From an uncultured Gammaproteobacteria bacterium (lineage in GTDB: Bacteria > Pseudomonadota > Gammaproteobacteria > Pseudomonadales > Pseudohongiellaceae): 64,000 nt of DNA. Below, piece by piece: positions 63,829 through 64,000 of the stretch. Below the pieces are notes generated by a model. It was given only the letters and a program-made list of their open reading frames with translations. It ran no database searches and was not told where the DNA came from. Made by a program: the position numbers and the translations under genes. Location: contig CAJXVC010000005.1 of NCBI GenBank assembly GCA_913060975.1, forward strand, positions 62,001 to 126,000, given 5' to 3'. Positions within the stretch are counted from its first letter, which is position 1, and each line of letters begins with the position of its first letter.

Positions 63829-64000
63829 TCAGGCTGCCAGCATCATCTCATAGAAGTGACGTTGGCCAATTGCGCCCGATACACCGTAATTCTGTTCACT
63901 AAAGCGCAGCTTGCCTGAGCCCTCCAGAAGCAATGCGCTTGAACACACTGTGCCATACAGTCTTTCAGGATTGATGATGAATGCTGAGGACAAGCTACGT
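63829..64000 (-). CDS. 3' end of an unidentified gene, runs off the window
   Basis: A minus-strand frame is open from the last base of the window to TGA at 63829, giving 56 residues that end F-Y-E-M-M-L-A-A. Its composition is protein-like, with a smooth mix of Gly, Ser and Leu and no odd bias, but I do not recognise it. It would be upstream of the EncFtn gene, with 119 bp between. Confidence 0.5.
   Translation of the reverse strand, partial: RSLSSAFIINPERLYGTVCSSALLLEGSGKLRFSEQNYGVSGAIGQRHFYEMMLAA

Overview
The window looks like chromosome of a free-living, probably marine or aquatic gammaproteobacterium. This rests on gene content: an LPS-core and lipid A locus with waaF, waaC, waaG, waaA, hldE and an LpxL-type acyltransferase; a glycine cleavage operon; DNA polymerase II; Lhr helicase; the rppH-ptsP pair; and many small lipoprotein and signalling genes. 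No rRNA, tRNA, insertion sequence or CRISPR array is visible. Genus cannot be assigned from the sequence alone.

Layout. 1-4.6 kb: two VWA-domain proteins, two lipoproteins and an M48 metalloprotease lipoprotein, all on the plus strand. 4.8-6.6 kb: a GspE/PilB-type secretion ATPase. 6.6-21 kb: the LPS block. Heptosyltransferases WaaF and WaaC, glucosyltransferase WaaG and a NodU-type carbamoyltransferase form one tight plus-strand operon. They face a minus-strand pair (LpxL-like acyltransferase and a GT-C-like membrane protein), followed by hldE, an FAD oxidoreductase/aldo-keto reductase pair, waaA and pepQ. 20.7-21.8 kb: small MAPEG, DUF4180 and YbjQ genes.

21.9-27.3 kb: a compact, unusual operon. 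It encodes an LPLAT-like acyltransferase, a dedicated acyl carrier protein, an HlyD-family adaptor, a C39-peptidase ABC exporter with an intact catalytic triad, and a RAYT-like protein that has lost its HUH histidines. It looks like a lipid-modification and export system for a peptide, with no obvious precursor gene in view. 28.6-33.3 kb: gcvT-gcvH-gcvP. 33.6-36.7 kb: an ECF sigma factor, its zinc-finger anti-sigma factor and a HEAT-repeat protein in overlapping genes.

36.8-40.7 kb: a DUF5916 outer-membrane-type protein, a periplasmic peroxiredoxin-like gene and lepB. The peroxiredoxin gene has an in-frame UGA exactly where a redox-active cysteine is expected (D-W-UGA-P-F-C), followed by a SECIS-like hairpin. 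It is read here as a selenoprotein. 40.9-45.3 kb: Lhr. 45.4-45.8 kb: a strong minus-strand promoter, a highly structured RNA of about 325 nt without a convincing ORF, and a strong intrinsic terminator. The RNA carries a 13-14 nt perfect complement to the 3' tail of 16S rRNA.

46-52.6 kb: PilZ, DUF6164 and TraB/GumN proteins, a 15-bp tandem repeat, a short SutA-like protein, an HTH regulator, a large class III cyclase-domain protein and an SRPBCC protein. 52.8-64 kb: a Tat-exported sulfite oxidase-family protein, polB, a GcvR-like ACT protein, imelysin, a HAD phosphatase, rppH, ptsP, a GNAT, beta-carbonic anhydrase, an EncFtn-type ferritin without a visible encapsulin targeting tail, and the 3' end of a further minus-strand gene.

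The best candidates for new biology are the UGA-containing peroxiredoxin, the 45.4-45.7 kb structured RNA and the acyltransferase-ACP-C39 exporter operon.
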